This document shows, in pieces, positions 47,950 through 57,347 of a stretch of DNA of 64,000 nt (position 1 is the first letter of the stretch; each line of letters starts with the position of its first letter). Source of the DNA: an uncultured Alphaproteobacteria bacterium (GTDB taxonomy: Bacteria > Pseudomonadota > Alphaproteobacteria > HIMB59); contig CACNEB010000002.1 in assembly GCA_902619375.1 (NCBI GenBank), positions 58,693 through 122,692 of the forward strand, written 5' to 3'. The position numbers were made by a program, and so were the translations under genes. The notes under the pieces were generated by a model. The model made no database searches, was not told where the DNA came from, and saw only the letters and a program-made list of their open reading frames with translations.

Positions 47950-48709
47950 GTTTAGATGGCAAAAAGATCTTCACTAAATATATAAATATTGTGTCAAATA
48001 GACTTAATAGAATTCTAAGTAAATAAATACCTATTCCATAAGAAATAATTAAGTCAAATAAAGGCACTGGGTTAGAAGATAAGATATTAAATGCAAGAAC
48101 ACTAAATATAATATTATCAATAAATTGCGATACAATTGTTGATGCGTTATTTCTAAACCAAAGGTTAGTATTTTTATTTTTTAAATAAGAAAATATAAAA
48201 ATATCAATTTTTTGACTTATAAAAAAAGCACAAATACTTCCAACTATTATTGGAAACTGTGGAAGGAAGATAGTCATAATTGACTCATGCATACCATAGC
48301 TCCAAGACCATGCAGGATGTTCATCAGGATTAATTGGAGCCATAGATATTGTTAAAAACATAAGAACTGTTGAAAATAAGTATGCTGCAATACCGAGGTA
48401 TATACATTTAGTTGCAGATTTTTTATCAAAATATTCATTCAATATGTCAGTACAAAGAAATATAGAAATAAACAAAACAGTTCCTAAGGCCATAGGTTCA
48501 GGAAAGAAGGGAAATTCTACAACTTTAAGAACTTGAATATTAGCTAATATGATTGCAATAGCTACGTAAACATAAATACCTGTTTTTCCGAAGAACTTAA
48601 GTGAAAGTAAAATTGAAAGGTAACAAAAGATAATTTGAAATAACCAGATAATTACTACTGAAGAATTATTTAAGTTATTTGATAAATTTAAAAATAATTC
48701 TTGAAACAT
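47942..48709 (-). CDS. yhhQ: Queuosine-precursor transporter of the YhhQ/VUT family
   Basis: A 255-residue membrane protein with about six hydrophobic segments. Motifs of the family include ILANIQVLKVVEFPF, LGTVLFISIFLCTDILNEYF and CAFFISQKIDIFIFSYLK. Characterised members import preQ0, preQ1 or queuine. Overlap with tgt by 8 bases supports a shared role in supplying the base that TGT inserts. It starts immediately after the rpmB stop. Confidence 0.9.
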   Translation of the reverse strand: MFQELFLNLSNNLNNSSVVIIWLFQIIFCYLSILLSLKFFGKTGIYVYVAIAIILANIQVLKVVEFPFFPEPMALGTVLFISIFLCTDILNEYFDKKSATKCIYLGIAAYLFSTVLMFLTISMAPINPDEHPAWSWSYGMHESIMTIFLPQFPIIVGSICAFFISQKIDIFIFSYLKNKNTNLWFRNNASTIVSQFIDNIIFSVLAFNILSSNPVPLFDLIISYGIGIYLLRILLSLFDTIFIYLVKIFLPSKLD

Positions 48710-49003
48710 TTAGCTAGCTTTTTTGCTAACGTTTTTTTCGATTTGTTTTTTTATTTTTAGGGCTTTATCAGTTAAAGATCGTGAGCTAGTTTTATTTAAA
48801 TATTGATCTAAACCGCCATGTTTATCAATAGTTCTAAGTGTAGACGAAGCTATTCTTACTCTGAATTTTCTTTGTAAAGACTCACTGAATAGAGTTACGT
48901 TATTTAAATTAACCATAAAACGCCTTTTGGACTTTATATTTGAATGGCTAACATTATGGCCAGTTTGGTGTTTTTTTCCAGTAATATCGCAAGATCTAGA
49001 CAT
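48710..49003 (-). CDS. rpmB: 50S ribosomal protein L28
   Basis: A 97-residue L28: MSRSCDITGKKHQTGHNVSH, NIKSKRRFMVNLNNVTLFS and RVRIASSTLRTIDKHGGLDQYL are all characteristic. It is part of the large ribosomal subunit. The gene stands at the start of a short minus-strand run with yhhQ and tgt. Confidence 0.97.
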   Translation of the reverse strand: MSRSCDITGKKHQTGHNVSHSNIKSKRRFMVNLNNVTLFSESLQRKFRVRIASSTLRTIDKHGGLDQYLNKTSSRSLTDKALKIKKQIEKNVSKKAS

Positions 49004-49050
49004 GAAATGAGTTTATAATATAAAAGTTCCTTTTTTACAATGATAGTTTC

Positions 49051-49872
49051 TTATATTTTAAGGTCACTTATTGCGTATTTTGGTTTGTACTGTTTGATTA
49101 AATCTTTGATTTCTGCCTCATTATTCAATTGAGATCTATGAATACCATTTTTAATCCAAAGTGTATCAAATTTCATCTTGTTGCCTCCATCTATATCGTG
49201 CCAAAGAGAGTCCCCAATTACTAAAACTTTTTTGGGATTTTTTATTTTAATTTTCTTTATTATATTCTCATAAATAGGTTTATAGGGTTTACCATATCTA
49301 AATACTATTCCACCTAAATCTGAGTATAAGTTTGCGATAGTGCCGCCACACATTGAGAGTTTATTTTTATTATGAACTAAATAATCTGGGTTAGCGCATA
49401 GCAAAGGTAAATTAAATTTTAACATTTTATCTAGTTCTTCTGCAAAGTCTAAAATTGTTAAACCATCTTTTAAATCTGCAATCATCGCGAAATTTGCTTT
49501 TTGAATGTTATTAGTACAGTCCAAATTAAAATATTTTATTTTTTCTTTTGGTAATTTAAGAGGGAAACATTTTTTTCCATATTTATTATAAATATCTTTT
49601 TTTAAAAAATTCAATGCTATTTGCCCACTAGTAATACAATAATCATACAAATTATTGTCTATACCTAATTTATCTAAATTATTTATAGAAAATTTTGTTG
49701 GTCTTGAGGAATTGGATACTAAGATAACACACTTATCTTTCTTTTTTAAAAAACTTAAGCATTCCTCTGCCATAGGGAACTTACTACTTCCATTATGTAA
49801 AACACCCCATTGGTCAAAAAGAAAATAATCATAATTATTAACAACTTTTTTAAAAGAGGAAATTGATATCAA
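49051..49872 (-). CDS. HAD-superfamily class IIA hydrolase
   Basis: A 273-residue phosphatase-like protein. HAD motif I is FLFDQWGVLHNGSS, with the nucleophile Asp; motif II is ILVSNSSRPTK; the distal Lys/Asp motifs are KPYKPIYENI and LVIGDSLWHDIDGG. It belongs to the class IIA group with a C2 cap (the type often annotated as TIGR01459-like in alphaproteobacteria). The substrate is unknown. It overlaps pyrD by 4 bases. Confidence 0.85.
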   Translation of the reverse strand: MISISSFKKVVNNYDYFLFDQWGVLHNGSSKFPMAEECLSFLKKKDKCVILVSNSSRPTKFSINNLDKLGIDNNLYDYCITSGQIALNFLKKDIYNKYGKKCFPLKLPKEKIKYFNLDCTNNIQKANFAMIADLKDGLTILDFAEELDKMLKFNLPLLCANPDYLVHNKNKLSMCGGTIANLYSDLGGIVFRYGKPYKPIYENIIKKIKIKNPKKVLVIGDSLWHDIDGGNKMKFDTLWIKNGIHRSQLNNEAEIKDLIKQYKPKYAISDLKI

Positions 49873-50912
49873 GAATATTGTCCTATTACTTCAGAGATAT
49901 TTCTAAACCCTTGTTGTTGAATTAAATTTTTCAAATCATAAGTCATTTTTTTAACATGGTAAGGACCTTCATATGTAAAGCTACTGTAAATTTGAATTAA
50001 TGAGGCTCCTAATTTCATTTTAGTTAAGATATCATTAGCATCAAAAATACCCCCTACTCCTATAATTTTAATTTTTCCTGAAGTCAGTGTATAAAAATCT
50101 CTAATTAATTCATTTGACTTAAGGAATAATGGTCTACCACTTACTCCCCCCTCTAACTTTTCATTAACCATCGATTTATTAATTGTTGTGTTAGTAAGTA
50201 TTAGCCCATCTACATCATTTGCCAGTGAAATTAATGAAATATCCTTTTTATCCTGATCAGAAATATCTGGTGAAATTTTGAATAAAATAGGGATTTTTGA
50301 GTTATTCTCATTTCTTAGCCTATGGATATTAGTAACGATCTTTTCAAAATTTTGAGATTTAAGATTATCTCTCAATCCAGGTGTATTTGGTGAAGATAAA
50401 TTGATCACAATGTAATCACCAAGTCTATATAGCCTATCGAAAAGCTTTTTGAGATCATCTAAAATTTCTACGGTATCCTTGTTATTACCTATGTTTATAC
50501 CAATGATTTTATCTTGAAAATTTTCTTTTAGGTTTGAGTTATTAATATTTCTTTCAAATACATCCATGCCTTTATTATTAAAACCTAAAGAATTTATTAA
50601 TGCTTTTTGTGCAGGGAACCTATGAATTCTAGGCTTTGAGTTGCCTTTTTGAGGCAAAGGAGTCACTGTTCCTAACTCAGTAAAACTAAATCCTAAATTT
50701 AATATTGGATTTATTACTTCTGCATTTTTATCAAAACCTGCTGATAACCCTATAGGAGTTTTGAAAGTTCTTCCCCATATTGTTTGTTCAAGGATTTCTG
50801 TATTTTTACAAATAATTTTTGGATAAATACCTAATTTGAGAGCTTTTATAGATATATTATGTGATAATTCTGGATCTAGCTTTTTGAGAATACGATGTGC
50901 TAAATTATACAT
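49869..50912 (-). CDS. pyrD: Quinone-dependent dihydroorotate dehydrogenase
   Basis: A 347-residue class 2 enzyme that oxidises dihydroorotate with ubiquinone at the inner membrane. FMN and substrate motifs are PIGLSAGFDKNAEVI, LGTVTPLPQKGNSKPR, the catalytic Ser in VINLSSPNTPGLRDN, and IIGVGGIFDANDILTKMKLG. The N-terminal helical extension (YNLAHRILKKLDPELSHN) that defines class 2 is present. It overlaps the class I LysRS gene by 8 bases. Confidence 0.97.
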   Translation of the reverse strand: MYNLAHRILKKLDPELSHNISIKALKLGIYPKIICKNTEILEQTIWGRTFKTPIGLSAGFDKNAEVINPILNLGFSFTELGTVTPLPQKGNSKPRIHRFPAQKALINSLGFNNKGMDVFERNINNSNLKENFQDKIIGINIGNNKDTVEILDDLKKLFDRLYRLGDYIVINLSSPNTPGLRDNLKSQNFEKIVTNIHRLRNENNSKIPILFKISPDISDQDKKDISLISLANDVDGLILTNTTINKSMVNEKLEGGVSGRPLFLKSNELIRDFYTLTSGKIKIIGVGGIFDANDILTKMKLGASLIQIYSSFTYEGPYHVKKMTYDLKNLIQQQGFRNISEVIGQYS

Positions 50913-52452
50913 TTAGCTTCGAGTTGAACAACTCCAGAGTTTTATCTTTTGTATAAATTTTAGTAAATGATCCCAATCTTGGTCCATTCTCTTGACCAAA
51001 AACAACTTGATAAATAAGTTTAAAAAATTCTTTAATATTCTCTTTGTAGACAGAATTTTTTCCGACACTAAAAATTGCAGTTTGAAATTCATCTGCATCA
51101 GCCGAAGACTCTACTTCTTTTAATTTTGACACAACTTCTTTAAGTATAATTAATTCTTCAGAATTTGGAATTTTAAATTTTAAATTTGGTTGTATAAAAT
51201 CCCTAAAATAATTAATACCACAATCAATCATTCTATTAATAAGGTCAGTTTCCGCTTTACTAAAATTAGATTGATAATTTTTTATTAAACCAAAAATCAC
51301 ATTAGAGTCCTCAGACTTACAAACTGATATAATATTTAGGATTAAACTATAATTAATTTTAGATTTATATGATGGGTTTTCAGCTTTATGAATATGCCAA
51401 GCAGGGTTATCTGGATTCAGATCGTCGGACTCTAATTTGTTAACATGCGATAAGTATTCATCAGTGTTTTTAGGTATTACATCAAAATAAAGTTTCTTTG
51501 CAGTTGTTGGTCTCTGATACATAAACATGGCTAAGCTCTCTTCAATAGAATATTTGAGCCAATCATCAATGCTTATACCATTGCCTTTTGACTTACTAAT
51601 TTTTTCAGCATTTTCATCGAGAAATAGTTCATAAATTAAATTTTCAGGAGGCTTAGAACCAATTATCTTACATATCTTTGATGATAAGGTATAGCTCTCT
51701 GTTAAATCCTTACCACACATTTCATAGTCCACACCGAAAGCAGCCCACCTCATTGCCCAATCAACTTTCCACTGGAGTTTACAATTGCCATCTAAAACTG
51801 ATTTGGACTTCAATACACCGTCCTCATAATATGAAACAGAAAATTCTTCATTATTAATTTCTTCAATTGGAACTTGTAATATTTTACCAGTTATTTCACT
51901 GATTGGAAAAAATGGACTATAAGATTTTCTTCTTTCTTCACCAAGTGTTGGAAGGACTACATTAATAATTTCATCATAATTTTTTATGATTTTCTTTATT
52001 GTTTCATTAAACAATCCTGATTTATAAGCATCTGTTGAACTTTGAAAAGAAAAAGGCAAATTAAATCTATTTAAAAAATCTTTAAGTTTTGAATTATTAT
52101 GTTCACCAAAACTCTTAAACAACTCAAAAGGATCTGGGACGGATGTCAAAGGGTAATTAAGGTAGTTAGATAATTTTTCTTTGTTCGGGATGTTATCAGG
52201 GACTTTTCTAAAGCCATCCATATCATCAGAAAATGCTATGAGGTCAGTCTCTTTACCAGTCAATTTTTCATAACAAAATCTTACCATATTTGTCCTTAGC
52301 ACTTCCCCAAAAGTACCTATATGAGGTAAGCCGGATGGGCCGTACCCAGTTTCAAAGATTATTTTGTCTTTGGTATTATTTTTTTCAAAGCGTTTTATAA
52401 TTTTTTTTGCTTCATTAAATGGCCAGGATTTGTATGAGTTATAATCAGTCAA
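50905..52452 (-). CDS. lysS: Class I lysyl-tRNA synthetase
   Basis: A 515-residue LysRS of the archaeal-type class I (LysK), the usual form in alphaproteobacteria. The class I signatures are GYGPSGLPHIGTFGEVLR (HIGH as HIGT) and EKISKSKGNGISIDDW (KMSKS as KISKS). The C-terminal helical anticodon-binding domain is complete. Its stop overlaps pyrD and its start overlaps the ferredoxin gene by 4 bases. Confidence 0.95.
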   Translation of the reverse strand: MTDYNSYKSWPFNEAKKIIKRFEKNNTKDKIIFETGYGPSGLPHIGTFGEVLRTNMVRFCYEKLTGKETDLIAFSDDMDGFRKVPDNIPNKEKLSNYLNYPLTSVPDPFELFKSFGEHNNSKLKDFLNRFNLPFSFQSSTDAYKSGLFNETIKKIIKNYDEIINVVLPTLGEERRKSYSPFFPISEITGKILQVPIEEINNEEFSVSYYEDGVLKSKSVLDGNCKLQWKVDWAMRWAAFGVDYEMCGKDLTESYTLSSKICKIIGSKPPENLIYELFLDENAEKISKSKGNGISIDDWLKYSIEESLAMFMYQRPTTAKKLYFDVIPKNTDEYLSHVNKLESDDLNPDNPAWHIHKAENPSYKSKINYSLILNIISVCKSEDSNVIFGLIKNYQSNFSKAETDLINRMIDCGINYFRDFIQPNLKFKIPNSEELIILKEVVSKLKEVESSADADEFQTAIFSVGKNSVYKENIKEFFKLIYQVVFGQENGPRLGSFTKIYTKDKTLELFNSKLNV

Positions 52453-52766
52453 AATTTAGGTGCTAATGTTAGAGTAATACCATTGAGCTCTTCTGTAAAT
52501 GGAATTTGACATGAGAGTCTTGAATTTTTTTTTATATCCATAGCTTGGTCAAGCATAGATTCCTCATCGTCATCAGCTTTTGATATTTTTTCTAACCAAT
52601 TTTCATCGACATAACAATGGCAGGTAGCACAAGCGCAACAACCCCCACATATAGCTTCAATATCTAATCCAGCGTCTCTAATAATCTCCATTATTGAAAA
52701 ACCAACTGTTGCTTCAATTTTATGAGGTGAACCCTCATGATCTATAACGTTAATATGATATGTCAT
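52449..52766 (-). CDS. fdx: [2Fe-2S] adrenodoxin-type ferredoxin
   Basis: A 105-residue ferredoxin with the cluster motif CGGCCACATCHCYVDENW and the distal Cys in RLSCQIPFTEEL; the EAICGGCCAC segment is characteristic of the adrenodoxin/FdxB group. It would deliver electrons to Fe-S assembly or to monooxygenases such as heme A synthase; the divergent neighbour ctaA makes the latter attractive but unproven. It heads the minus-strand lysS-pyrD run. Confidence 0.92.
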   Translation of the reverse strand: MTYHINVIDHEGSPHKIEATVGFSIMEIIRDAGLDIEAICGGCCACATCHCYVDENWLEKISKADDDEESMLDQAMDIKKNSRLSCQIPFTEELNGITLTLAPKF

Positions 52767-52874
52767 TTTGAAATTTATAAATATTTAGACTATAAGATCT
52801 ATCAGTTAGACAGGCTTAATGCGACTAAAATTAATATACTAAATATATTCTAAAAAATTATAAATTTAGATTAG
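52767..52874. promoter_or_regulatory. Divergent fdx/ctaA promoter region
   Basis: 108 bases between divergent starts. A TATACT on the plus strand at 52835-52840 and a TATAGT on the minus strand (52789-52794) could be -10 elements for ctaA and fdx; -35 elements are not convincing. Confidence 0.3.
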
Positions 52875-53894
52875 ATGTATAAATCCGAGAATTTTCAGAT
52901 AAGTCTTTGGCTTGTAAGTCTCATGTCAATTATATTGCTGATGATCATTGTTGGTGGTTTGACAAGATTAACTGAGTCTGGTTTGTCCATGGTTGATTGG
53001 AGATTATTTATGGGAACAATACCCCCTTTATCCCATGGTGATTGGTTAAAAGTTTTTGAAGACTATAAGCAATATCCTGAATATCAAATAAAAAATATAA
53101 ACATGACACTATCAGAGTTTAAATACATCTTTTGGTGGGAATATGGACATAGAGTATTGGGAAGACTAATAGGAATTATTTTTATCATCCCTTTTATTTA
53201 CTTTACTTTGAAAAAATACTTTTCTAATGAAGAGTTATACTCATATTCATTCCTTCTTTTTCTTGGAGGGGCACAAGGTATTATCGGATGGTGGATGGTA
53301 AAAAGTGGATTAGATGTTAATCCATACGTTAGCCATTTAAGACTTGCCGTTCACTTAATCATAGCTCAAATAATTCTCTCTTTAATTGCTTATCTTTTCT
53401 TGAAAAGGCTTGATATTGGAATTTATAAAAATAATTTTAGCTCACATAAAACTTTTTTTATTTTTTTTAATATAATAATTTTTTTTACAGTAATTTACGG
53501 TGCTTTTATGGCTGGTTTAGATGCTGGAAAATCATTTAATACTTGGCCCAAAATGGGAGATAATTACATTCCTGAAAATTTAATTTTTATTGAGGATCGA
53601 CTTTTTGGTTTTTTTGATAACAGTGTCTTCATACATTTTTTTCATAGAGCCTTAGCTTATTTATCATTTTTAACAATTCTTTATATATGCTTTAAACATT
53701 TTAAGGGAATTGAAAATAAATATCAAAAAATCCATTTCCTGATTGTGCTATTTCTAGTTTTAATTCAGTTATTTATTGGTGTTTTTGTTGTTTTGAGTAA
53801 TGTTCAAGTCTCTTTGGGTTCTATCCATCAAATAATAGGCACTTTATTGCTTGTATCAGCTACTTGTTATAGCCTTCAAATACTTAAGAATTAA
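52875..53894 (+). CDS. ctaA: Heme A synthase (COX15/CtaA)
   Basis: A 339-residue protein with eight predicted membrane helices that oxidises the C8 methyl of heme O to form heme A for cytochrome c oxidase. Family motifs are GGLTRLTESGLSMVDWR, the heme-ligand His in WEYGHRVLGRLIG, SHLRLAVHLIIAQ, and in the second half HFFHRALAYL and LGSIHQIIGTLLL. Its presence implies an aa3-type terminal oxidase. It is divergent from fdx. Confidence 0.95.
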   Translation: MYKSENFQISLWLVSLMSIILLMIIVGGLTRLTESGLSMVDWRLFMGTIPPLSHGDWLKVFEDYKQYPEYQIKNINMTLSEFKYIFWWEYGHRVLGRLIGIIFIIPFIYFTLKKYFSNEELYSYSFLLFLGGAQGIIGWWMVKSGLDVNPYVSHLRLAVHLIIAQIILSLIAYLFLKRLDIGIYKNNFSSHKTFFIFFNIIIFFTVIYGAFMAGLDAGKSFNTWPKMGDNYIPENLIFIEDRLFGFFDNSVFIHFFHRALAYLSFLTILYICFKHFKGIENKYQKIHFLIVLFLVLIQLFIGVFVVLSNVQVSLGSIHQIIGTLLLVSATCYSLQILKN

Positions 53895-53926
53895 ATCTAA
53901 TTAGGGTTACATTTTGTATAAACTGC

Positions 53927-54628
53927 ATGGGTAAAATTCTAGTTATTGGTGCAAATGGCTCTGTTGGCAAATCATGTGTTAACAACCTAAAAAATGATAA
54001 TGATTTAGTTCTAGTATCAAGAAGTGAATTTGATAGTGATGTTGAAGGTAATTTTGAAAAAAATGTTCTAGATATTAATGATTACACGAATACAGAAAGT
54101 TTCATACAATCTATTAACTATGAAATATCTGGTATAATTTTTGCCATTGGCTCGATAAACTTAAAACCTTTCTCAAGCACCTCTGTTGATGATTTTAAAA
54201 AAATAATGGATGATAATTTTTATAATATCGTTCATTTCCTCAATCACTGCATAACTAAGATGTCGGATTCATCTTCAGTAGTATTTTTTTCATCAATAGC
54301 AGCTGTTAGGGGTTTTAAAAATCATACAGCAATCTCCTCTGCAAAAAGTGCATTAATTGGTTTATCAAATTCTTTAGCCGCAGACTATGCTCCGAAGATA
54401 AGATTTAATACAATATCTCCTAGCCTATCTTTTTCCAAAATGTCAAATTTTATGGTTTCTAATGAAAAGGTTGCTGAAGGAATTGGAAAACTTCACCCTA
54501 TGTCAAGACTTGGAACAGGTGATGACATAGGTAATTTGGCTTCTTTCTTGGTATCTAAAAAATCATCATGGATTACAGGACAAAACTTCCAACTTGATGG
54601 TGGAAGATCAACTTTAATCACAAAATAA
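53927..54628 (+). CDS. Short-chain dehydrogenase/reductase
   Basis: A 233-residue SDR. The nucleotide site is ILVIGANGSVGKSCVNNL, a variant of TGxxxGxG; the catalytic Ser is in SVVFFSSIAAVRG, and the usual YxxxK is replaced by HTAISSAKSALIGL: the Tyr position appears as Ile, while the Lys is present. Activity may therefore be altered. It lies 10 bases before the photolyase-like gene with which it is likely co-transcribed. Confidence 0.8.
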   Translation: MGKILVIGANGSVGKSCVNNLKNDNDLVLVSRSEFDSDVEGNFEKNVLDINDYTNTESFIQSINYEISGIIFAIGSINLKPFSSTSVDDFKKIMDDNFYNIVHFLNHCITKMSDSSSVVFFSSIAAVRGFKNHTAISSAKSALIGLSNSLAADYAPKIRFNTISPSLSFSKMSNFMVSNEKVAEGIGKLHPMSRLGTGDDIGNLASFLVSKKSSWITGQNFQLDGGRSTLITK

Positions 54629-54638
54629 TAAAAACAAA

Positions 54639-56126
54639 ATGAAGGAATGCTTTGTAGTTCTTGGAAATCAACTATTTGATAAGAAGTACTTAACAGAATT
54701 TAAAAACTCATGTGATTTTTTTATACAAGAGGATATGGGCCTTTGTAGTTATTTTAAACATCACAAACAAAAAATTTATTATTTTTTGGCATCAATGAGG
54801 GAATACAGGGACTATCTAAAAAAAAATAATTTTAAAGTAAATTATATTTCTCTTGATAAAAATATTTCTAATTTCAAAGACTATTTTGCTGGTCTAAAAA
54901 ACTTCTTAAGTAAAAAAAATATTTCTAAAATTAATATCTTCGAAATAGAAGACTTAGAATTTAGAATTAAATTTGAGCAATTTTGTAAAAATAGCAAAAT
55001 TGAACTAATTTTTCATAAATCTCCTATGTTCCTTGTTAGTAGAACCGATTATAAAGATATGGTTACTACAAAAAAACCTCAACTTGCTAATTTTTATAGC
55101 AATGTTCGGAAAAGTTTTCAAATATTTGTAAAAGACAATAAACCTATTGGAGATAAGTGGAGTTTCGATGAGGATAATAGAAAAAGAGTTCCTAAAGGTT
55201 ATCAAAGTCCTAAATCTTATACATTTGAGTCAAAATATTTTGAGGAAATAAAAAAATTAATTGATAAATTTTTTTCAAAACACTTTGGAAATTTGGAAAA
55301 GAAAATAATATTTCCAATGAATTTTAAAGACTCATCTAAAGTTCTTGATAATTTTATTAGCAGTAAACTTGAAAACTTTGGACATTACGAAGATTTTGTG
55401 AGCACCAGTGATCCATACATTAATCATAGCATAATTAGTGCACCATTAAATATAGGTTTAATAACACCAGAACAAGTGCTCAATAAATTGAGTTCTATTT
55501 CTTATTCTAAAGTTGGCATCAATAATTACGAAGGGTTTATTAGACAAGTTTTTGGTTGGAGAGAATTTATGAGATACTTAAATATTCACTATTATAAAGA
55601 TTTTAATAAAGGTAACTTTTTTGGAAATGACAGAAAATTAACAAAACATTGGTATGAGGGTACAACAAACATTCCTATTTTAAATGACATGATATTAAAT
55701 TTAAAAAAAAGTGGATATGTTCACCATATCCCGAGATTGATGATAATTAGTAATATAATGAACTTAGCTGGATTAAAGCCATCTGAAGTTTATAAATGGT
55801 TTATGGAGACATTCATTGACTCATCTGATTGGGTTATGACGCCAAATGTCTATGGAATGGGGATGTTTAGCGATGGAGGTATTTTTGCAACAAAACCATA
55901 TTTATGTGGTTCAAATTACTTACTAAAGATGAGTAATTATAGTCGGGGAGATTGGACACAAACATTAGATGGTTTATATTGGAATTTTATATATAAAAAT
56001 AAAAATTATTTTAAAACTAATCAGAGACTCTCTATGATGTACTATACTGTAAATAAAATGGACAAGTCTAAAATTAGTACTCATATATCTAATGCAAAAA
56101 AATTCATCAAAGAATACACAAGATAG
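54639..56126 (+). CDS. Cryptochrome/photolyase-related flavoprotein lacking Fe-S ligands
   Basis: A 495-residue member of the bacterial FeS-BCP/photolyase-related family (PhrB/CryB-like), FAD-binding and predicted to repair UV lesions or sense light. The N-terminal antenna-type domain opens MKECFVVLGNQLFDKKYL; the FAD domain has NNYEGFIRQVFGWREFMRYL, VHHIPRLMIISNIMNLAGL and SDWVMTPNVYGMGMFSDGG. In canonical family members MSDYCxxC...CP carries three [4Fe-4S] cysteines; here the segment reads MSNYSRGDWTQTLDGLYW, so the cluster is predicted absent. It overlaps the next SDR by 35 bases. Confidence 0.85.
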   Translation: MKECFVVLGNQLFDKKYLTEFKNSCDFFIQEDMGLCSYFKHHKQKIYYFLASMREYRDYLKKNNFKVNYISLDKNISNFKDYFAGLKNFLSKKNISKINIFEIEDLEFRIKFEQFCKNSKIELIFHKSPMFLVSRTDYKDMVTTKKPQLANFYSNVRKSFQIFVKDNKPIGDKWSFDEDNRKRVPKGYQSPKSYTFESKYFEEIKKLIDKFFSKHFGNLEKKIIFPMNFKDSSKVLDNFISSKLENFGHYEDFVSTSDPYINHSIISAPLNIGLITPEQVLNKLSSISYSKVGINNYEGFIRQVFGWREFMRYLNIHYYKDFNKGNFFGNDRKLTKHWYEGTTNIPILNDMILNLKKSGYVHHIPRLMIISNIMNLAGLKPSEVYKWFMETFIDSSDWVMTPNVYGMGMFSDGGIFATKPYLCGSNYLLKMSNYSRGDWTQTLDGLYWNFIYKNKNYFKTNQRLSMMYYTVNKMDKSKISTHISNAKKFIKEYTR

Positions 56127-56862
56127 AGTAGTTTTTATAACAGGTGCTAGTAGTGGGATTGGCTACGCACTATGTGAAGAGTATCTCAGACAAGGCTGGA
56201 ATGTGATAGGCTTAGCAAGAGATGATACCAAAATACCAAATGAAACAATTGATAATCCAAAATTTGAGTTTGTAAAAACAGATTTATCAAATTTTGATTC
56301 AAGTAAGCTAATTATAGATGAGGTATTTAAAAAAAATGCAAATATTAGTACATTTATTTTAAATGCAGGTATTTATATCCCCGATAGTCTAAATGATTTT
56401 AACTTTGAAAATGCAAAGGCAACTTTTGATACCAATGTTTTAAGTATTTATTTATCAATAGAGCTAATAAAAAAAAATTTCGAGCTAAATTCAAATTATA
56501 CCTTGGCAATAATGTCCTCCACAGCTGGATATAAGGGTCTCCCAAAATCTATTTTATACGGACCCTCAAAAGCGGCTTTAATTAATCTAGCCGAGGCTAT
56601 AAAATCTGAAATGCATGATAATCTCAATGTAAAACTTATCTGTCCAGGATTTGTAGAAACTCCTGCTACAAAAGTAAATTCATTTAAAATGCCATATTTA
56701 ATGTCACCCAAAGATGCAGCTAGGATTATTTATAGTAAAATATATAAAAAAGGTTTTGAAATATCCTTCCCTTTTCCTTTTAATTCTATAATGAAATTTG
56801 GTAAAGTATTGCCTTATAAACTTTACTTCAAAATCACTGAAAAAAAGTTTTCAAAAAAATGA
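56092..56862 (+). CDS. Short-chain dehydrogenase/reductase
   Basis: A 256-residue classical SDR. The cofactor motif is VVFITGASSGIGYALCEEY, NNAG appears as ILNAGIY, and the catalytic Ser-Tyr-Lys are in MSSTAGYKG and YGPSKAALINL, all intact. The C-terminal hydrophobic tail (FPFNSIMKFGKVLPYKLYF) could associate with membrane. The 35-base overlap with the photolyase-like gene and 4-base overlap with purE mean it is embedded in a coupled run. Substrate unknown. Confidence 0.85.
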   Translation: MQKNSSKNTQDRVVFITGASSGIGYALCEEYLRQGWNVIGLARDDTKIPNETIDNPKFEFVKTDLSNFDSSKLIIDEVFKKNANISTFILNAGIYIPDSLNDFNFENAKATFDTNVLSIYLSIELIKKNFELNSNYTLAIMSSTAGYKGLPKSILYGPSKAALINLAEAIKSEMHDNLNVKLICPGFVETPATKVNSFKMPYLMSPKDAARIIYSKIYKKGFEISFPFPFNSIMKFGKVLPYKLYFKITEKKFSKK

Positions 56863-57347
56863 AAATATCTACCCCAAAAATCTCAATTGTAATGGGAAGC
56901 CAAAGCGATTGGTCCACACTTAGGCATACGGGTAAAATTCTAAAAGAATTAAAGATTGTCCATGAAAAAAAAATAGTTTCAGCTCACAGAACTCCCAAAA
57001 GACTCTATGAGTATGCTGAACAAGCTTATGACAGAGGTATTAAGATTATTATTGCTGGAGCTGGTGGGTCTGCTCATTTACCAGGCATGATAGCAGCTAT
57101 AACTCATATTCCAGTAATCGGGGTACCAATTGAGTCAAAAACACTAAAAGGCTTAGATAGTTTACTTTCAATAGCTCAGATGCCTTTTGGCATTCCAGTT
57201 GGAACTGTGGCTATTGGTGAAAATGGAGCCAAAAATGCTGCTTTATACGCAGCTTCAATTATTAGTAATTATGACCCCAATATTGAAAGAAGTTTAGTAA
57301 AATGGAGACTGGCTCAAACAAAAAAAGTTAAAAAGACACCTAGATAA
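56859..57347 (+). CDS. purE: N5-carboxyaminoimidazole ribonucleotide mutase
   Basis: A 162-residue class I PurE that moves the carboxylate of N5-CAIR to C4 in purine synthesis. Motifs are IVMGSQSDWSTL, VSAHRTPKRLYEYA and IAGAGGSAHLPGMIAA. It overlaps purK by 1 base, its direct pathway partner, and overlaps the SDR upstream by 4. Confidence 0.97.
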   Translation: MKISTPKISIVMGSQSDWSTLRHTGKILKELKIVHEKKIVSAHRTPKRLYEYAEQAYDRGIKIIIAGAGGSAHLPGMIAAITHIPVIGVPIESKTLKGLDSLLSIAQMPFGIPVGTVAIGENGAKNAALYAASIISNYDPNIERSLVKWRLAQTKKVKKTPR

